64,000 bases of DNA, taken from positions 1 through 64,000 of the forward strand of contig NZ_JAERUC010000087.1 of assembly GCF_016745505.1 (NCBI RefSeq). Direction: 5' to 3'. Below are positions 34,630-43,218 of this stretch, in pieces. Source of the DNA: Streptomyces silvae. GTDB lineage: Bacteria; Actinomycetota; Actinomycetes; Streptomycetales; Streptomycetaceae. Under the pieces are notes generated by a model. That model was given only the letters and a program-made list of their open reading frames with translations, did no database searches and had not been told where the DNA came from. The position numbers and the translations under genes were made by a program. The stretch's first letter is position 1. Each line of letters begins with the position of its first letter.

Positions 34630-34675
34630 GCCGGAGCCAGGGCAGACACCGGCAGAGGCAGGAGACGAGACCTGA

Positions 34676-34711
34676 AGAAGGGGCACCCGGGACACCCCGG
34701 GTGCCCCTTCT
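34676..34711. terminator. Hairpin terminator downstream of acs
   Basis: A perfect 16-bp stem (34676-34691 with 34696-34711, core GGGCACCCGGG) with loop ACAC, 46 nt after the acs stop. The remaining bases to 34968 hold no gene and must contain the nhaA promoter, which I could not place. Confidence 0.88.
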
Positions 34712-34968
34712 CCTGCTCCAGGAGAAGGCCGGGGCAAAGCCGGGGAGACGGCGGCGGCGTACGGGCACCACTGCCGGTGGATGTCGTGCCGGTGGACGTC
34801 GCCGGGCGGCGGGCGGGACCTGATCCGTATACGTTGCCGATAGCCCAGGTAGAGTGGTGACTTCGAGCAACAACAGCACAGGAAATCTCCACAGGGGCGC
34901 CGGGAAGTCTGGTCGGCATGTGTATCTCCATGCCACCACTGCCGTAACCCGACCCGGAGGTCTCCCTC

Positions 34969-36369
34969 GTGGCCCCGCCCCTCCCCCCTTCAGGCCGCCG
35001 CACGCTGCTCGGCCGGCTTTCCCTCCCCGAGCGCAATTACGTCGCCGACGCCCTGCGCACCGAGACGGTCGGCGGCGTCATCCTGCTGCTCGCGGCCGTC
35101 GCCGCGCTGATCTGGGCCAACACCTTCGGCTCCACCTACGAGTCCGTCAGTGGCTTCCACTTCGGCCCGGAAACGCTGGGGCTCGATCTCTCGGTGGCCC
35201 ACTGGGCGGCCGACGGACTGCTCGCCGTCTTCTTCTTCGTGGCAGGAGTCGAGCTCAAGCGTGAACTGGTCGCCGGAGAACTCCGTGACCCCCGGGCGGC
35301 CGCTCTTCCCGTCGCTGCGGCACTCTGCGGGATGGCCGTCCCCGCCGTCGTCTACACGCTGACCGCGACAGCAGGCGGCGGGTCCCTCGCCGGGTGGGCC
35401 GTCCCCACCGCCACCGACATCGCGTTCGCGCTCGCCGTCCTCGCGGTCATCGGCACATCGCTGCCCTCGGCGCTGCGCGCCTTCCTGCTGACGCTCGCCG
35501 TCGTCGACGACCTCTTCGCCATCCTCATCATCGCGGTCTTCTTCACCGAGGACCTCGACTTCCTGGCGCTCGGCGGCGCCTTCGCCGGGCTGGCGGTGTT
35601 CTACGTGCTGCTGCGCACGGGGGTACGAGGCTGGTACATCTATCTGCCGCTCGCCCTGGTCATCTGGGGCCTCATGTACAACAGCGGCGTCCACGCGACG
35701 ATTGCCGGCGTCGCCATGGGGCTCATGCTGCGCTGCTCCCGGCGCGAAGGTGAGGCGCAGTCCCCGGGCGAGCACATCGAGCACCTGGTGCGCCCTCTGT
35801 CGGCCGGAGTCGCGGTCCCGCTGTTCGCCCTCTTCTCGGCCGGCGTCACTCTCAAGGGCGATGCCCTGGCCGGTGTCTTCACCCGGCCCGAAACGCTCGG
35901 GGTGGTGCTCGGCCTGGTCATCGGCAAGACCGTGGGCATCTTCGGCGGCACCTGGCTCGTCACCCGCTTCACGAAGGCCCAGCTCAACAAGGATCTCGCC
36001 TGGGCCGATGTCTTCGCCGTGGCCACGCTCGCCGGTATCGGCTTCACCGTTTCTCTGCTCATCGGGGAGCTCGCCTTCACCGGCGACGAGGACATGATCA
36101 ACGACGTCAAGGCAGCGGTACTCATCGGTTCGCTGATCGCCGCCGTACTCTCCGGTGTACTGCTCAAACTGCGGGTACGCAGATACAGGACGCTGTACGA
36201 GGCCGAGGAACTCGACGCGGACGGATCAGGCGTCCCCGACGTCTACGAGCAGGACGACCCGGAGTACCACCTGCGCATGGCCGCGATCCACGAGAAGAAG
36301 GCTGCCGAGCACCGCCGCCTGGCCGAACGGGCGGGGGCAGCGAGCAGCAAGCCGGACAGTCCGGCATGA
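34969..36369 (+). CDS. nhaA: Na+/H+ antiporter NhaA
   Basis: A 466-aa electrogenic sodium-proton antiporter with about 11-12 membrane segments. The ion-binding Asp pair lies in LTLAVVDDLFAILIIAVFF, and the discontinuous-helix segment AVPTATDIAFALAVLAVIG precedes it. Other family blocks are FFFVAGVELKRELVAGEL, PLFALFSAGVTL and GIGFTVSLLIGELAF. The C-terminal ~70 residues are a cytoplasmic charged tail longer than in E. coli NhaA. The GTG at 34969 has GGAGG about 10 nt upstream. It is followed at a 39-bp distance by the holin-like and hydrolase genes. Confidence 0.95.
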   Translation: MAPPLPPSGRRTLLGRLSLPERNYVADALRTETVGGVILLLAAVAALIWANTFGSTYESVSGFHFGPETLGLDLSVAHWAADGLLAVFFFVAGVELKRELVAGELRDPRAAALPVAAALCGMAVPAVVYTLTATAGGGSLAGWAVPTATDIAFALAVLAVIGTSLPSALRAFLLTLAVVDDLFAILIIAVFFTEDLDFLALGGAFAGLAVFYVLLRTGVRGWYIYLPLALVIWGLMYNSGVHATIAGVAMGLMLRCSRREGEAQSPGEHIEHLVRPLSAGVAVPLFALFSAGVTLKGDALAGVFTRPETLGVVLGLVIGKTVGIFGGTWLVTRFTKAQLNKDLAWADVFAVATLAGIGFTVSLLIGELAFTGDEDMINDVKAAVLIGSLIAAVLSGVLLKLRVRRYRTLYEAEELDADGSGVPDVYEQDDPEYHLRMAAIHEKKAAEHRRLAERAGAASSKPDSPA

Positions 36370-36408
36370 TCTGACATCGGATGTACGGAAGAGGAGAGGG
36401 AGTCAGGG

Positions 36409-36936
36409 ATGAGCGACCCCGGCAACTACGCGGGCAGCACCGACCGTAGTCTCGGACAGCTGTTCGCTTCGGCGACAGCTGAGATGTCCGCGCTGGTGCA
36501 CGACGAGATCGCCCTGGCCAAGGCCGAGGTGCGCCAGGACGTCAAGCGCGGCGTGATCGGCAGCGTGGCCTTCATCGTCACGGGTGTGCTGATCCTTTTC
36601 GCGATCCCCGTGCTGAGCTTCGCGGCGGCCTACGGGATCCACAACCTCGGGCTCGGTCTCGCCTGGTCGTTCCTGATCGTGGGCGGTGCGTTCATCCTTC
36701 TGGGGATCCTGCTCGCCCTCTTCGGGCTGGCCAAGTTCAAGAAGGTCAAGCCGCCGGAGAAGTCGATCGCCTCGGCGAAGCAGACCGCGGCGGTGCTGCA
36801 GGGCGTCAAGCCCCACCCGCGTCCCGCCGGCGCGCGTGCGATCGAACAGGCGCAGGGCAGCACGCTCGCGGACCGCGCCATCGAGAACCGTCCTGTCCAG
36901 GACAAGGCGGTCTCTGTGACACGCTCGTCCACATGA
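36409..36936 (+). CDS. Actinobacterial phage-holin-superfamily membrane protein
   Basis: A 175-aa membrane protein. The N-terminal amphipathic part SLGQLFASATAEMSALVHDE is followed by two membrane segments (VIGSVAFIVTGVLILFAIPV and GLAWSFLIVGGAFILLGILL) and a basic C-terminal tail. This is the holin-superfamily III/DUF1469-like architecture; in actinobacteria it is a chromosomal membrane protein, not a lysis gene. It matches Rv3669 in position. GAGGAGAGGGAG precedes the ATG. Its end overlaps the next gene by ATGA. Confidence 0.82.
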   Translation: MSDPGNYAGSTDRSLGQLFASATAEMSALVHDEIALAKAEVRQDVKRGVIGSVAFIVTGVLILFAIPVLSFAAAYGIHNLGLGLAWSFLIVGGAFILLGILLALFGLAKFKKVKPPEKSIASAKQTAAVLQGVKPHPRPAGARAIEQAQGSTLADRAIENRPVQDKAVSVTRSST

Positions 36937-37910
36937 CCGACCCCGATTTCGGCACATCCGGCCCGGTGCGGCCGCTGGGACCGGTTGCCGGTTCCGGCGG
37001 CCCCGTCCGGCTCGACGGCCCCTGGGCCCACCGTGACGTGGCCGCCAACGGTGCGCGCTTCCACATCGCCGAGCTGGGCGACGGGCCGCTGGTGCTGCTG
37101 CTGCACGGTTTCCCGCAGTTCTGGTGGACCTGGCGCCATCAGCTGACCGCCCTGGCCGACGCCGGGTACCGCGCGGTCGCGATGGACCTCCGCGGGGTCG
37201 GCGGCAGCGACCGTACGCCCCGGGGCTACGACCCCGCGAACCTGGCGCTCGACGTCACCGGCGTGATCCGCTCGCTCGGCGAGCCCGACGCGGCGCTCGT
37301 GGGCCACGACATGGGCGGCTATCTCGCCTGGACCGCCGCGGTGATGCGGCCGAAGCTGGTCCGGCGGCTCGTGGTGTCGTCGATGCCGCATCCGCGCCGC
37401 TGGCGTTCCTCGATGCTCTCGGACTTCGCCCAGTCACGCGCGGGCTCGCACATCTGGGGATTCCAGCGGCCGTGGGTTCCGGAGCGTCAACTCGTGGCGG
37501 ACGACGCGGCCCTGGTGGCCCGGCTGATCCGTGACTGGTCCGGGCCGCGCACCCCCGACTTCCCCGACGACGAGGCCATGGACGTCTACCGGCGCGCCAT
37601 GTGCATCCCGTCGACGGCCCACTGCTCGATCGAGCCGTACCGCTGGATGGTCCGTTCGCTGGCCCGTCCGGACGGCGTCCAGTTCAACCGTCGGATGAAG
37701 CGTCCGGTGCGCGTGCCGACGCTGCACCTTCACGGCTCGCTCGACCCGGCGGTACGGACCCGTAGTTCCGCGGGCTCCGGCCAGTACGTCGAAGCGCCGT
37801 ACCGGTGGCGACTTTTCGACGGTCTGGGGCACTTCCCCCACGAGGAGGACCCGGTCGGCTTCTCGACCGAACTCATCAACTGGCTCAAGGACCCCGAGCC
37901 GGACCGCTGA
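36933..37910 (+). CDS. Epoxide-hydrolase-like alpha/beta hydrolase
   Basis: A 325-aa alpha/beta hydrolase. The oxyanion motif is LLHGFPQFWWTWRHQ. The nucleophile elbow is ALVGHDMGGYLAW, with Asp instead of Ser as in epoxide hydrolases and haloalkane dehalogenases. The catalytic His lies in FDGLGHFPHEEDP. The ATG overlaps the holin-like gene (ATGA), and the same pair exists in mycobacteria (Rv3669-ephE). The acceptor Asp/Glu would be in LHGSLDPAVRTR. The substrate is unknown. It may be a detoxifying or lipid-epoxide hydrolase. Confidence 0.87.
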   Translation: MTDPDFGTSGPVRPLGPVAGSGGPVRLDGPWAHRDVAANGARFHIAELGDGPLVLLLHGFPQFWWTWRHQLTALADAGYRAVAMDLRGVGGSDRTPRGYDPANLALDVTGVIRSLGEPDAALVGHDMGGYLAWTAAVMRPKLVRRLVVSSMPHPRRWRSSMLSDFAQSRAGSHIWGFQRPWVPERQLVADDAALVARLIRDWSGPRTPDFPDDEAMDVYRRAMCIPSTAHCSIEPYRWMVRSLARPDGVQFNRRMKRPVRVPTLHLHGSLDPAVRTRSSAGSGQYVEAPYRWRLFDGLGHFPHEEDPVGFSTELINWLKDPEPDR

Positions 37911-38015
37911 CCGATGCGCACAGCTGTCTGACGAACAGCCACTTGCCTGCCGCATAAGCCAATTGGCTGACTCGCGCACGATTACCGACCTTGGGTCACG
38001 GGCAGACGTCGAGGT

Positions 38016-38219
38016 ATGGGCTGGACGCGCGACTTCAATGACGCAGCACGCAACCGCCGCTCGACCGCTCCTGCTGGTCCGAGCATTCATGAGGGGGGCG
38101 GCTCTCCGAGCCGGGTGCACGATGTGAGCGATTTCCATGATCTCCGGCTGGGCATTCCGCGCATTCTCCACCGCCGGGCCCGCTGGGTCTCGGCGCGCCT
38201 GCGCCACCCCCGCGGATGA
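38016..38219 (+). CDS. Possible small ORF, 67 codons
   Basis: Found in the 493-bp gap between the hydrolase and marP. It begins MGWTRDFNDAARNRRSTA and contains SRVHDVSDFHDLRLGIPRI. GAGG lies directly before the ATG but too close for an ideal site, and third-position G+C is lower than in the neighbouring genes. No family is recognised. The rest of the gap holds two hairpins near marP and nothing else that I can see. Confidence 0.2.
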   Translation: MGWTRDFNDAARNRRSTAPAGPSIHEGGGSPSRVHDVSDFHDLRLGIPRILHRRARWVSARLRHPRG

Positions 38220-38266
38220 CCCGGTAGCCGTCGGACGACACACCGGGCGGACGACATACCGAACGA

Positions 38267-38297
38267 AGGTCCCCGGTCCGTCGAGGACCGGGGACCT
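38267..38297 (-). terminator. Hairpin terminator downstream of marP
   Basis: A perfect 13-bp stem (AGGTCCCCGGTCC/GGACCGGGGACCT) with a 5-nt loop. A second 10-bp stem (GCCCGGCTCC at 38338, GGAGCCGGGC at 38359) lies closer to the marP stop codon. Together they should stop minus-strand transcription from marP. Confidence 0.75.
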
Positions 38298-38403
38298 GTG
38301 CGTGGCGTACGTGGCATCCGTACGACAGGGCGCGGAAGCCCGGCTCCGGCGGTGACCGGGAGCCGGGCGGCAGGTCAGTGCCGGTGGCCGCCCGACGGAG
38401 GCC

Positions 38404-39609
38404 TCAGAGCGCGCAGCCCTGGCTGTCGACCTGCTGGGCCGTGGACCTGCCGAGCTCGATGTCCTCGCGGATCTCGTCGGCCGTCAGCGCGTACCCCGTG
38501 TCCGGGTCGTCGAGCGACTTCGCGAACACCACTCCGTACACCTTCCCGTCCGGAGTGAGCAGCGGGCCGCCGGAGTTGCCCTGGCGGACGGTCGCGTAGA
38601 GCGAGTACACGTCGCGCCGCACGGTGCCGCGGTGGTAGATGTCGGGGCCGTTGGCGTCGATACGGCCCCGGATGCGCGCGGAGCGCACGTCGTAGGCGCC
38701 GTTCTCCGGGAAGCCCGCGACGATGGCGCTGTCGCCGCTCCCCGCGTCCTTGTCGGTGTCCGTGAAGCGCAGCGGCTGGGCGTCGAGATCCGGGACGTCC
38801 AGTACGGCGATGTCCCGCTGCCAGTCGTAGAGGACCACCTTGGCGTCGTACAGCCGGCCCTCGCCGCCGATCTGGACGGTCGGCTCGTCGACGCCGCCGA
38901 CCACATGGGCGTTGGTCATGACGCGGCGGTCGGAGAAGACGAAGCCGGTCCCTTCGAGGACCTTGCCGCAGCCCGGCGCCATCCCGACGACCTTGACGAT
39001 GGACTTCTTGGCACGGGCGGCGACGGGGCTTCCGGCGAGCGCCGGGTCCGGGGCCTCGACCTCGGTGATGGGCTCGTTGGCGAACGGGCTGAAGACCTGT
39101 GGGAAGCCGTTCTGCGCGAGGACGGAGGAGAAGTCCGTGAACCAGGTGGAGGCCTGGTCCGGCATCACCCGGGAGACCCCGAGCAGGACCGACGAGCTGC
39201 GGACCTCCTTGCCCAGCGTCGGCAGCGACGTGCCGGCCAGTGCGGAGCCGATCAGCCAGGCCACCAGGAGCATGGCCACCACGTTGACCAGGGAGCCGCC
39301 CGTGGCGTCCAGGGCACGCGCCGGCGACCATGTGATGTACCGGCGGAGCCGGTTGCCCAGGTGGGTGGTGAACGCCTGGCCCACGGAGGCGCACACGATC
39401 ACGATCACGACCGCGACGATGGCGGCGGTGGAGGAGACCTCCGATCCGTCGGTCGCCTGGTCCCAGATGATGGGCAGCAGGTAGACGGCCACGAGGCCGC
39501 CGCCCAGGAAGCCGATCACGGACAGGATGCCGACGACGAAACCCTGGCGGTAGCCGATGACCGCGAACCACACGGCGCCGACGAGCAGCAGGATGTCCAG
39601 CACGTTCAC
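38404..39609 (-). CDS. marP: MarP-type membrane serine protease
   Basis: A 401-aa protein. Four N-terminal membrane segments of the CvpA type (residues ~1-130, starting MNVLDILLLVGAVWFAVIGY) are joined to an extracytoplasmic chymotrypsin-like domain. The triad is His in MTNAHVVGG, Asp in WQRDIAVLDVP and Ser in VRQGNSGGPLL. Two cysteines (GCGKV and the terminal QGCAL) could form the regulatory disulphide known from M. tuberculosis MarP (Rv3671c), a protease needed for acid resistance and peptidoglycan-hydrolase processing. It lies beside the Nudix and nth genes, as in mycobacteria. Confidence 0.9.
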   Translation of the reverse strand: MNVLDILLLVGAVWFAVIGYRQGFVVGILSVIGFLGGGLVAVYLLPIIWDQATDGSEVSSTAAIVAVVIVIVCASVGQAFTTHLGNRLRRYITWSPARALDATGGSLVNVVAMLLVAWLIGSALAGTSLPTLGKEVRSSSVLLGVSRVMPDQASTWFTDFSSVLAQNGFPQVFSPFANEPITEVEAPDPALAGSPVAARAKKSIVKVVGMAPGCGKVLEGTGFVFSDRRVMTNAHVVGGVDEPTVQIGGEGRLYDAKVVLYDWQRDIAVLDVPDLDAQPLRFTDTDKDAGSGDSAIVAGFPENGAYDVRSARIRGRIDANGPDIYHRGTVRRDVYSLYATVRQGNSGGPLLTPDGKVYGVVFAKSLDDPDTGYALTADEIREDIELGRSTAQQVDSQGCAL

Positions 39610-39700
39610 CGTCTATAGCCTCGCAGATTCGTCACCTGGCCCGTCCGGTTCGACGGGGTCCGGGCCAGGCCCGGAACAGCGCAGCACGGGAGTCAGCCTG

Positions 39701-40438
39701 TCATGCGCGCCAGTCGAGCGGCACCTGCCTGGTCCTGTCCCAGGGGCGTTCCCATCCGGCGTAGTGCACAATCCTGTCGATCACACCGGCTGTGAATCCC
39801 CAGACGAGGGCGGATTCGACCAGAAATGCGGGGCCTTCGTGGCCGCTGGGGTGGACGGCCGTCGCTCGGTTGGCGGGATCCGTGAGATCCGCCACGGGGG
39901 CGGTGAAGACCCGGGCGGTCTCGGCCGGATCTACGGCCCCCACCGGGCTGGGCGTCCGCCACCAGCCGAGGACGGGCGTGACGACGAAGCTGCTCACCGG
40001 GATGTAGAGCCGGGGCAGCACACCGAAGAGCTGGACACCGCTCGGGTCGAGCCCGGTCTCCTCCTCGGCCTCCCTCAGCGCGGCCCTGAGGGGCCCGGTG
40101 GTCAGGTGGTCGCCGTCCTCCGGGTCGAGGGAGCCGCCGGGGAAGGACGGCTGGCCGGCGTGGGAGCGCAGGGTCCCCGAACGCTCCATCAGAAGCAGCT
40201 CCGGGCCGCGCTCACCCTCACCGAAGAGGATCAGGACGGCGGACTGCCGTCCTGCGCCGCTCTCCGGCGGCAGGAAGCGGCTGAGCTGCTGGGCCCGCAC
40301 GGTCCGCGCGGCCCGTGCCACGGGCTCCAGCCAGGCGGGCAGGCCTTCGGTGGTGACGGTGAGCGCGCCCTCGTGGGGCGCGCCGGTCCCGGTGGTGGCC
40401 GCGTCGGTCGCGGCCCGTGTCCTCTGTGCGTGCGTCAT
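39701..40438 (-). CDS. Nudix hydrolase, CoA-pyrophosphatase type
   Basis: A 245-aa Nudix protein. The UPF0035/CoA-specific motif SHAGQPSFPGGSLDPED precedes the Nudix helix ALREAEEETGLDPSG (REUxEExGU). These residues bind the Mg2+ that supports hydrolysis of the CoA pyrophosphate bond. The ATG at 40438 with GGGGGTG upstream is preferred; ten further in-frame codons lie before it. It corresponds to Rv3672c in the marP-nth neighbourhood. The C-terminus LVWGFTAGVIDRIVHYAGW is the usual end of this subfamily. Confidence 0.87.
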   Translation of the reverse strand: MTHAQRTRAATDAATTGTGAPHEGALTVTTEGLPAWLEPVARAARTVRAQQLSRFLPPESGAGRQSAVLILFGEGERGPELLLMERSGTLRSHAGQPSFPGGSLDPEDGDHLTTGPLRAALREAEEETGLDPSGVQLFGVLPRLYIPVSSFVVTPVLGWWRTPSPVGAVDPAETARVFTAPVADLTDPANRATAVHPSGHEGPAFLVESALVWGFTAGVIDRIVHYAGWERPWDRTRQVPLDWRA

Positions 40439-40505
40439 GGGCACCCCCGTCGTTCCAACGCCTGTCATCGGCGATTTCGTTCCGCACGGACCCGCCGGGC
40501 GGCCG

Positions 40506-41420
40506 TCACCCGGCTCCCAGCGGGGGTGCGGGGCTGCCCGGATAGTCCGGGGGCGGGCTGAGGCGCTGACCCGGGTAGCCCCCCATCTCGTACTTCAGGA
40601 GCTTCTTCGCCTTCTCGGGGTCCGTCTCGCCCTCGCCGTAGGACGGGCAGAGGGGGGCGATCGGGCAGGCGCCGCAGGCGGGCTTGCGGGAGTGGCAGAT
40701 GCGGCGGCCGTGGAAGACCACCCGGTGCGAGAGCATCGTCCACTCGCTCTTCGGGAAGATCGCGGCGACCTCGGCCTCGACCTTCTCCGGGTCCTCCTGC
40801 TCCGTCCACTTCCAGCGGCGCACCAGCCGGCCGAAGTGGGTGTCCACGGTGATGCCGGGGACACCGAACGCGTTGCCGAGGACCACGTTGGCCGTCTTGC
40901 GCCCGACGCCGGGCAGCTTCACGAGGTCCTCCAGGCGGCCGGGGACCTCTCCGCCGAAGTCGTCCCTCAGCGCGGCCGACAGGCCCATGAGGGACCGCGC
41001 CTTGGCCCGGAAGAACCCGGTCGGCCGGATGATCTCCTCCAGCTTCTCGGGCACGGCCGCGGCCATGTCCTCGGGCGTCGGGTAGGCGGCGAAGAGGGCC
41101 GGGGTGGTCTGGTTGACCCTCAGGTCCGTGGTCTGGGCGGAGAGGACCGTTGCCACCAGGAGCTCGAAGGGATTACGGAAATCCAGCTCGGGGTGGGCGT
41201 ACGGATAGACCTCGGCGAGCTCGCGGTTGATACGGCGGGCACGGCGGACCATCGCGAGGTGCGACTCGGGCTTCGCGGGCTTGCCCGCCGCTGCTGCCCC
41301 CGTCGGACCTTTCGCGGCTTTTTTCTTACTTCGTACGGGCTGTTCGCCCACAGCGGAATTCCTGTCTCCCGACACCCCATCAGCCCCCTTGGCCTGCGCT
41401 CTCACCGGCGTTCCGGACAC
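40506..41420 (-). CDS. nth: Endonuclease III
   Basis: A DNA glycosylase/AP lyase for oxidised pyrimidines. The helix-hairpin-helix is [20 protein letters not shown] with the catalytic Lys, followed by the catalytic Asp in [17 protein letters not shown] [4Fe-4S] loop has cysteines spaced C-x6-C-x2-C-x5-C ([17 protein letters not shown]). The family core begins around residue 60 ([20 protein letters not shown]). The first ~55 residues are Lys/Ala-rich and low in complexity, so the true start may lie downstream of the GTG at 41420. It is divergent from crp. Confidence 0.93.
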   Translation of the reverse strand: MSGTPVRAQAKGADGVSGDRNSAVGEQPVRSKKKAAKGPTGAAAAGKPAKPESHLAMVRRARRINRELAEVYPYAHPELDFRNPFELLVATVLSAQTTDLRVNQTTPALFAAYPTPEDMAAAVPEKLEEIIRPTGFFRAKARSLMGLSAALRDDFGGEVPGRLEDLVKLPGVGRKTANVVLGNAFGVPGITVDTHFGRLVRRWKWTEQEDPEKVEAEVAAIFPKSEWTMLSHRVVFHGRRICHSRKPACGACPIAPLCPSYGEGETDPEKAKKLLKYEMGGYPGQRLSPPPDYPGSPAPPLGAG

Positions 41421-41526
41421 CCGGCCAGCCTAGAGCCAGGGGCTGACATCCGCCCCGGTCACCGCGTATCCACGCTCGATCGGCCCCCTGCCGTAGGGTC
41501 CGGCACGCCCGTGCGTCAAACTGGTT

Positions 41527-41542
41527 TGTGATCGATCGCACT
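41527..41542. promoter_or_regulatory. Candidate Crp binding site upstream of crp
   Basis: TGTGATCGATCGCACT keeps the GTG-N8-CAC core of the Crp/FNR-type palindrome TGTGA-N6-TCACA. Its centre is about 71 bp before the crp start codon, in the nth-crp divergent region. This suggests autoregulation. Confidence 0.6.
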
Positions 41543-41604
41543 GTTTTACCGTCCGGCATCATGGAAACCACGCTTCCCTGAACAGGCCGACAAGGAGAGA
41601 ACTC

Positions 41605-42279
41605 GTGGACGACGTTCTGCGGCGCGCCCCGCTTTTCGCGGCGCTCGATGACGAGCAGGCCGCGGAGCTCCGCGCCTCGATGAGTGAGGTGACCCTCGCA
41701 CGCGGCGACGCGCTGTTCCACGAGGGCGACCCCGGTGACCGCCTCTACGTGGTCACCGAGGGCAAGGTGAAGCTCCACCGCACCTCTCCCGACGGACGGG
41801 AGAACATGCTGGCCGTCCTCGGCCCCGGCGAGCTGATCGGAGAGCTCTCGCTGTTCGACCCGGGCCCGCGCACCGCCACCGCGAGCGCGCTGACCGAGGT
41901 CAAGCTCCTCGGCCTCGGCCACGGTGACCTCCAGCCCTGGCTGAACGCCCGTCCCGAGGTGGCCACCGCGCTGCTGCGGGCCGTCGCGCGCCGTCTGCGC
42001 AAGACCAACGACCAGATGTCCGACCTGGTCTTCTCCGATGTGCCGGGCCGCGTCGCCCGTGCGCTCCTCGACCTGTCGCGCCGCTTCGGCGTGCAGTCGG
42101 AGGAGGGCATCCACGTCGTGCACGACCTGACGCAGGAAGAGCTGGCCCAGCTGGTCGGCGCCTCCCGCGAGACGGTCAACAAGGCGCTCGCGGACTTCGC
42201 GGGCCGCGGCTGGCTGCGGCTCGAGGCACGCGCCGTGATCCTCCTGGACGTGGAGCGGCTGGCGAAGCGCTCCCGCTGA
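41605..42279 (+). CDS. crp: cAMP-receptor-protein family regulator Crp
   Basis: A 224-aa regulator. The cyclic-nucleotide domain (residues ~8-120) contains LFHEGDPGDRLYVVTEGKVK and the cAMP-pocket motif GELIGELSLFDPGPRTATA. The dimer helix PEVATALLRAVARRLRKTND follows. The C-terminal winged helix-turn-helix is DLTQEELAQLVGASRETVNK. In S. coelicolor Crp (SCO3571) governs germination, development and antibiotic synthesis. The GTG at 41605 follows GGAGAGAACTC. A consensus-like Crp site lies upstream, and a bidirectional terminator follows. Confidence 0.96.
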   Translation: MDDVLRRAPLFAALDDEQAAELRASMSEVTLARGDALFHEGDPGDRLYVVTEGKVKLHRTSPDGRENMLAVLGPGELIGELSLFDPGPRTATASALTEVKLLGLGHGDLQPWLNARPEVATALLRAVARRLRKTNDQMSDLVFSDVPGRVARALLDLSRRFGVQSEEGIHVVHDLTQEELAQLVGASRETVNKALADFAGRGWLRLEARAVILLDVERLAKRSR

Positions 42280-42333
42280 CCCCCGCACCGTCCGAGCCGC
42301 CACCGTGCGGCCACGGACCGGCCCGGTCGTCGA

Positions 42334-42361
42334 AAAGGCCCCACCGCCCGGTGGGGCCTTT
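42334..42361. terminator. Bidirectional terminator between crp and the MBL hydrolase
   Basis: A perfect 12-bp stem (AAAGGCCCCACC/GGTGGGGCCTTT) with loop GCCC lies midway between the two convergent stop codons, with short A/T runs at both ends. Confidence 0.88.
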
Positions 42362-42387
42362 CGCATGCGCTCCCGGACCGGGGCCGG

Positions 42388-43218
42388 TCAGATCAGGCCG
42401 TGCTCGGTCAGGTACTCCAGCTGCGCCCGCACCGACAGCTCCGCAGCCGGCCAGAGGGAGCGGTCCACATCGGCGTACACGGCCGCCACGACCTCGGCGG
42501 GCGTGCGGTGCCCCGCCTCGACGGCGGTCTCCACCTGGGCCAGACGGTTCGCCCGGTGGGCCAGATAGAACTCGACGGCTCCCTGGGCGTCCTCCAGCAC
42601 CGGTCCGTGCCCCGGCAGCACCGTGTGCACCCCGTCGTCGACCGTCAGCGAGCGCAGCCGCCGCAGGGTGTCCAGGTAGTCCCCGAGCCGCCCGTCCGGG
42701 TGGGCGACGACCGTGGTGCCGCGCCCGAGGACCGTGTCGCCCGTCAGGACGGCCCGGTCGGCCGGCAGGTGGAAGGAGAGCGAGTCCGCGGTGTGCCCCG
42801 GGGTGGGGACGACCCGCAGTTCCAGCCCTCCCGTGGTGATCACGTCACCGGCCGCGAGCCCCTCGTCGCCCAGGCGCAGCGCCGCGTCCAGGGCGCGCAC
42901 CTTCGTACGGGTGAGTCCGGCGAACCGGGCGGCGCCCTCCGCGTGGTCGGGGTGGCCGTGCGTGAGCAGCGTGAGGCCCACGCGCCTGCCCGCCCGCTCC
43001 ACGGTGTCGACGACGGCCCGCAGATGTACGTCGTCGAGCGGCCCCGGGTCGATGACGACGGCGAGGTCGGAGTCCGGTTCCGCGACGATCCAGGTGTTCG
43101 TGCCGTCCAGGGTCATCGCCGAGGCGTTGGGGGCCAGGACGTTGACCGTACGGGTGGTGGCGGGCCCGGAGAGGACCCCGCCGCGGGGCTGGCCGGGCAG
43201 TGCGGCCGCGTCGGTCAT
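42388..43218 (-). CDS. Metallo-beta-lactamase-fold hydrolase
   Basis: A 276-aa MBL-fold enzyme. The metal motif is LLTHGHPDHAEGA (HxHxDH). Further ligands are in VPTPGHTADSLSF, VLTGDTVLG and VLPGHGPVLED. The C-terminal helical part (VYADVDRSLWPAAELSVRAQ) is typical of the LACTB2/Rv3677c group, some of whose members are endoribonucleases. The start forms ATGA with the stop of the upstream Nudix gene, so the two are coupled. The substrate is not certain. Confidence 0.88.
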   Translation of the reverse strand: MTDAAALPGQPRGGVLSGPATTRTVNVLAPNASAMTLDGTNTWIVAEPDSDLAVVIDPGPLDDVHLRAVVDTVERAGRRVGLTLLTHGHPDHAEGAARFAGLTRTKVRALDAALRLGDEGLAAGDVITTGGLELRVVPTPGHTADSLSFHLPADRAVLTGDTVLGRGTTVVAHPDGRLGDYLDTLRRLRSLTVDDGVHTVLPGHGPVLEDAQGAVEFYLAHRANRLAQVETAVEAGHRTPAEVVAAVYADVDRSLWPAAELSVRAQLEYLTEHGLI

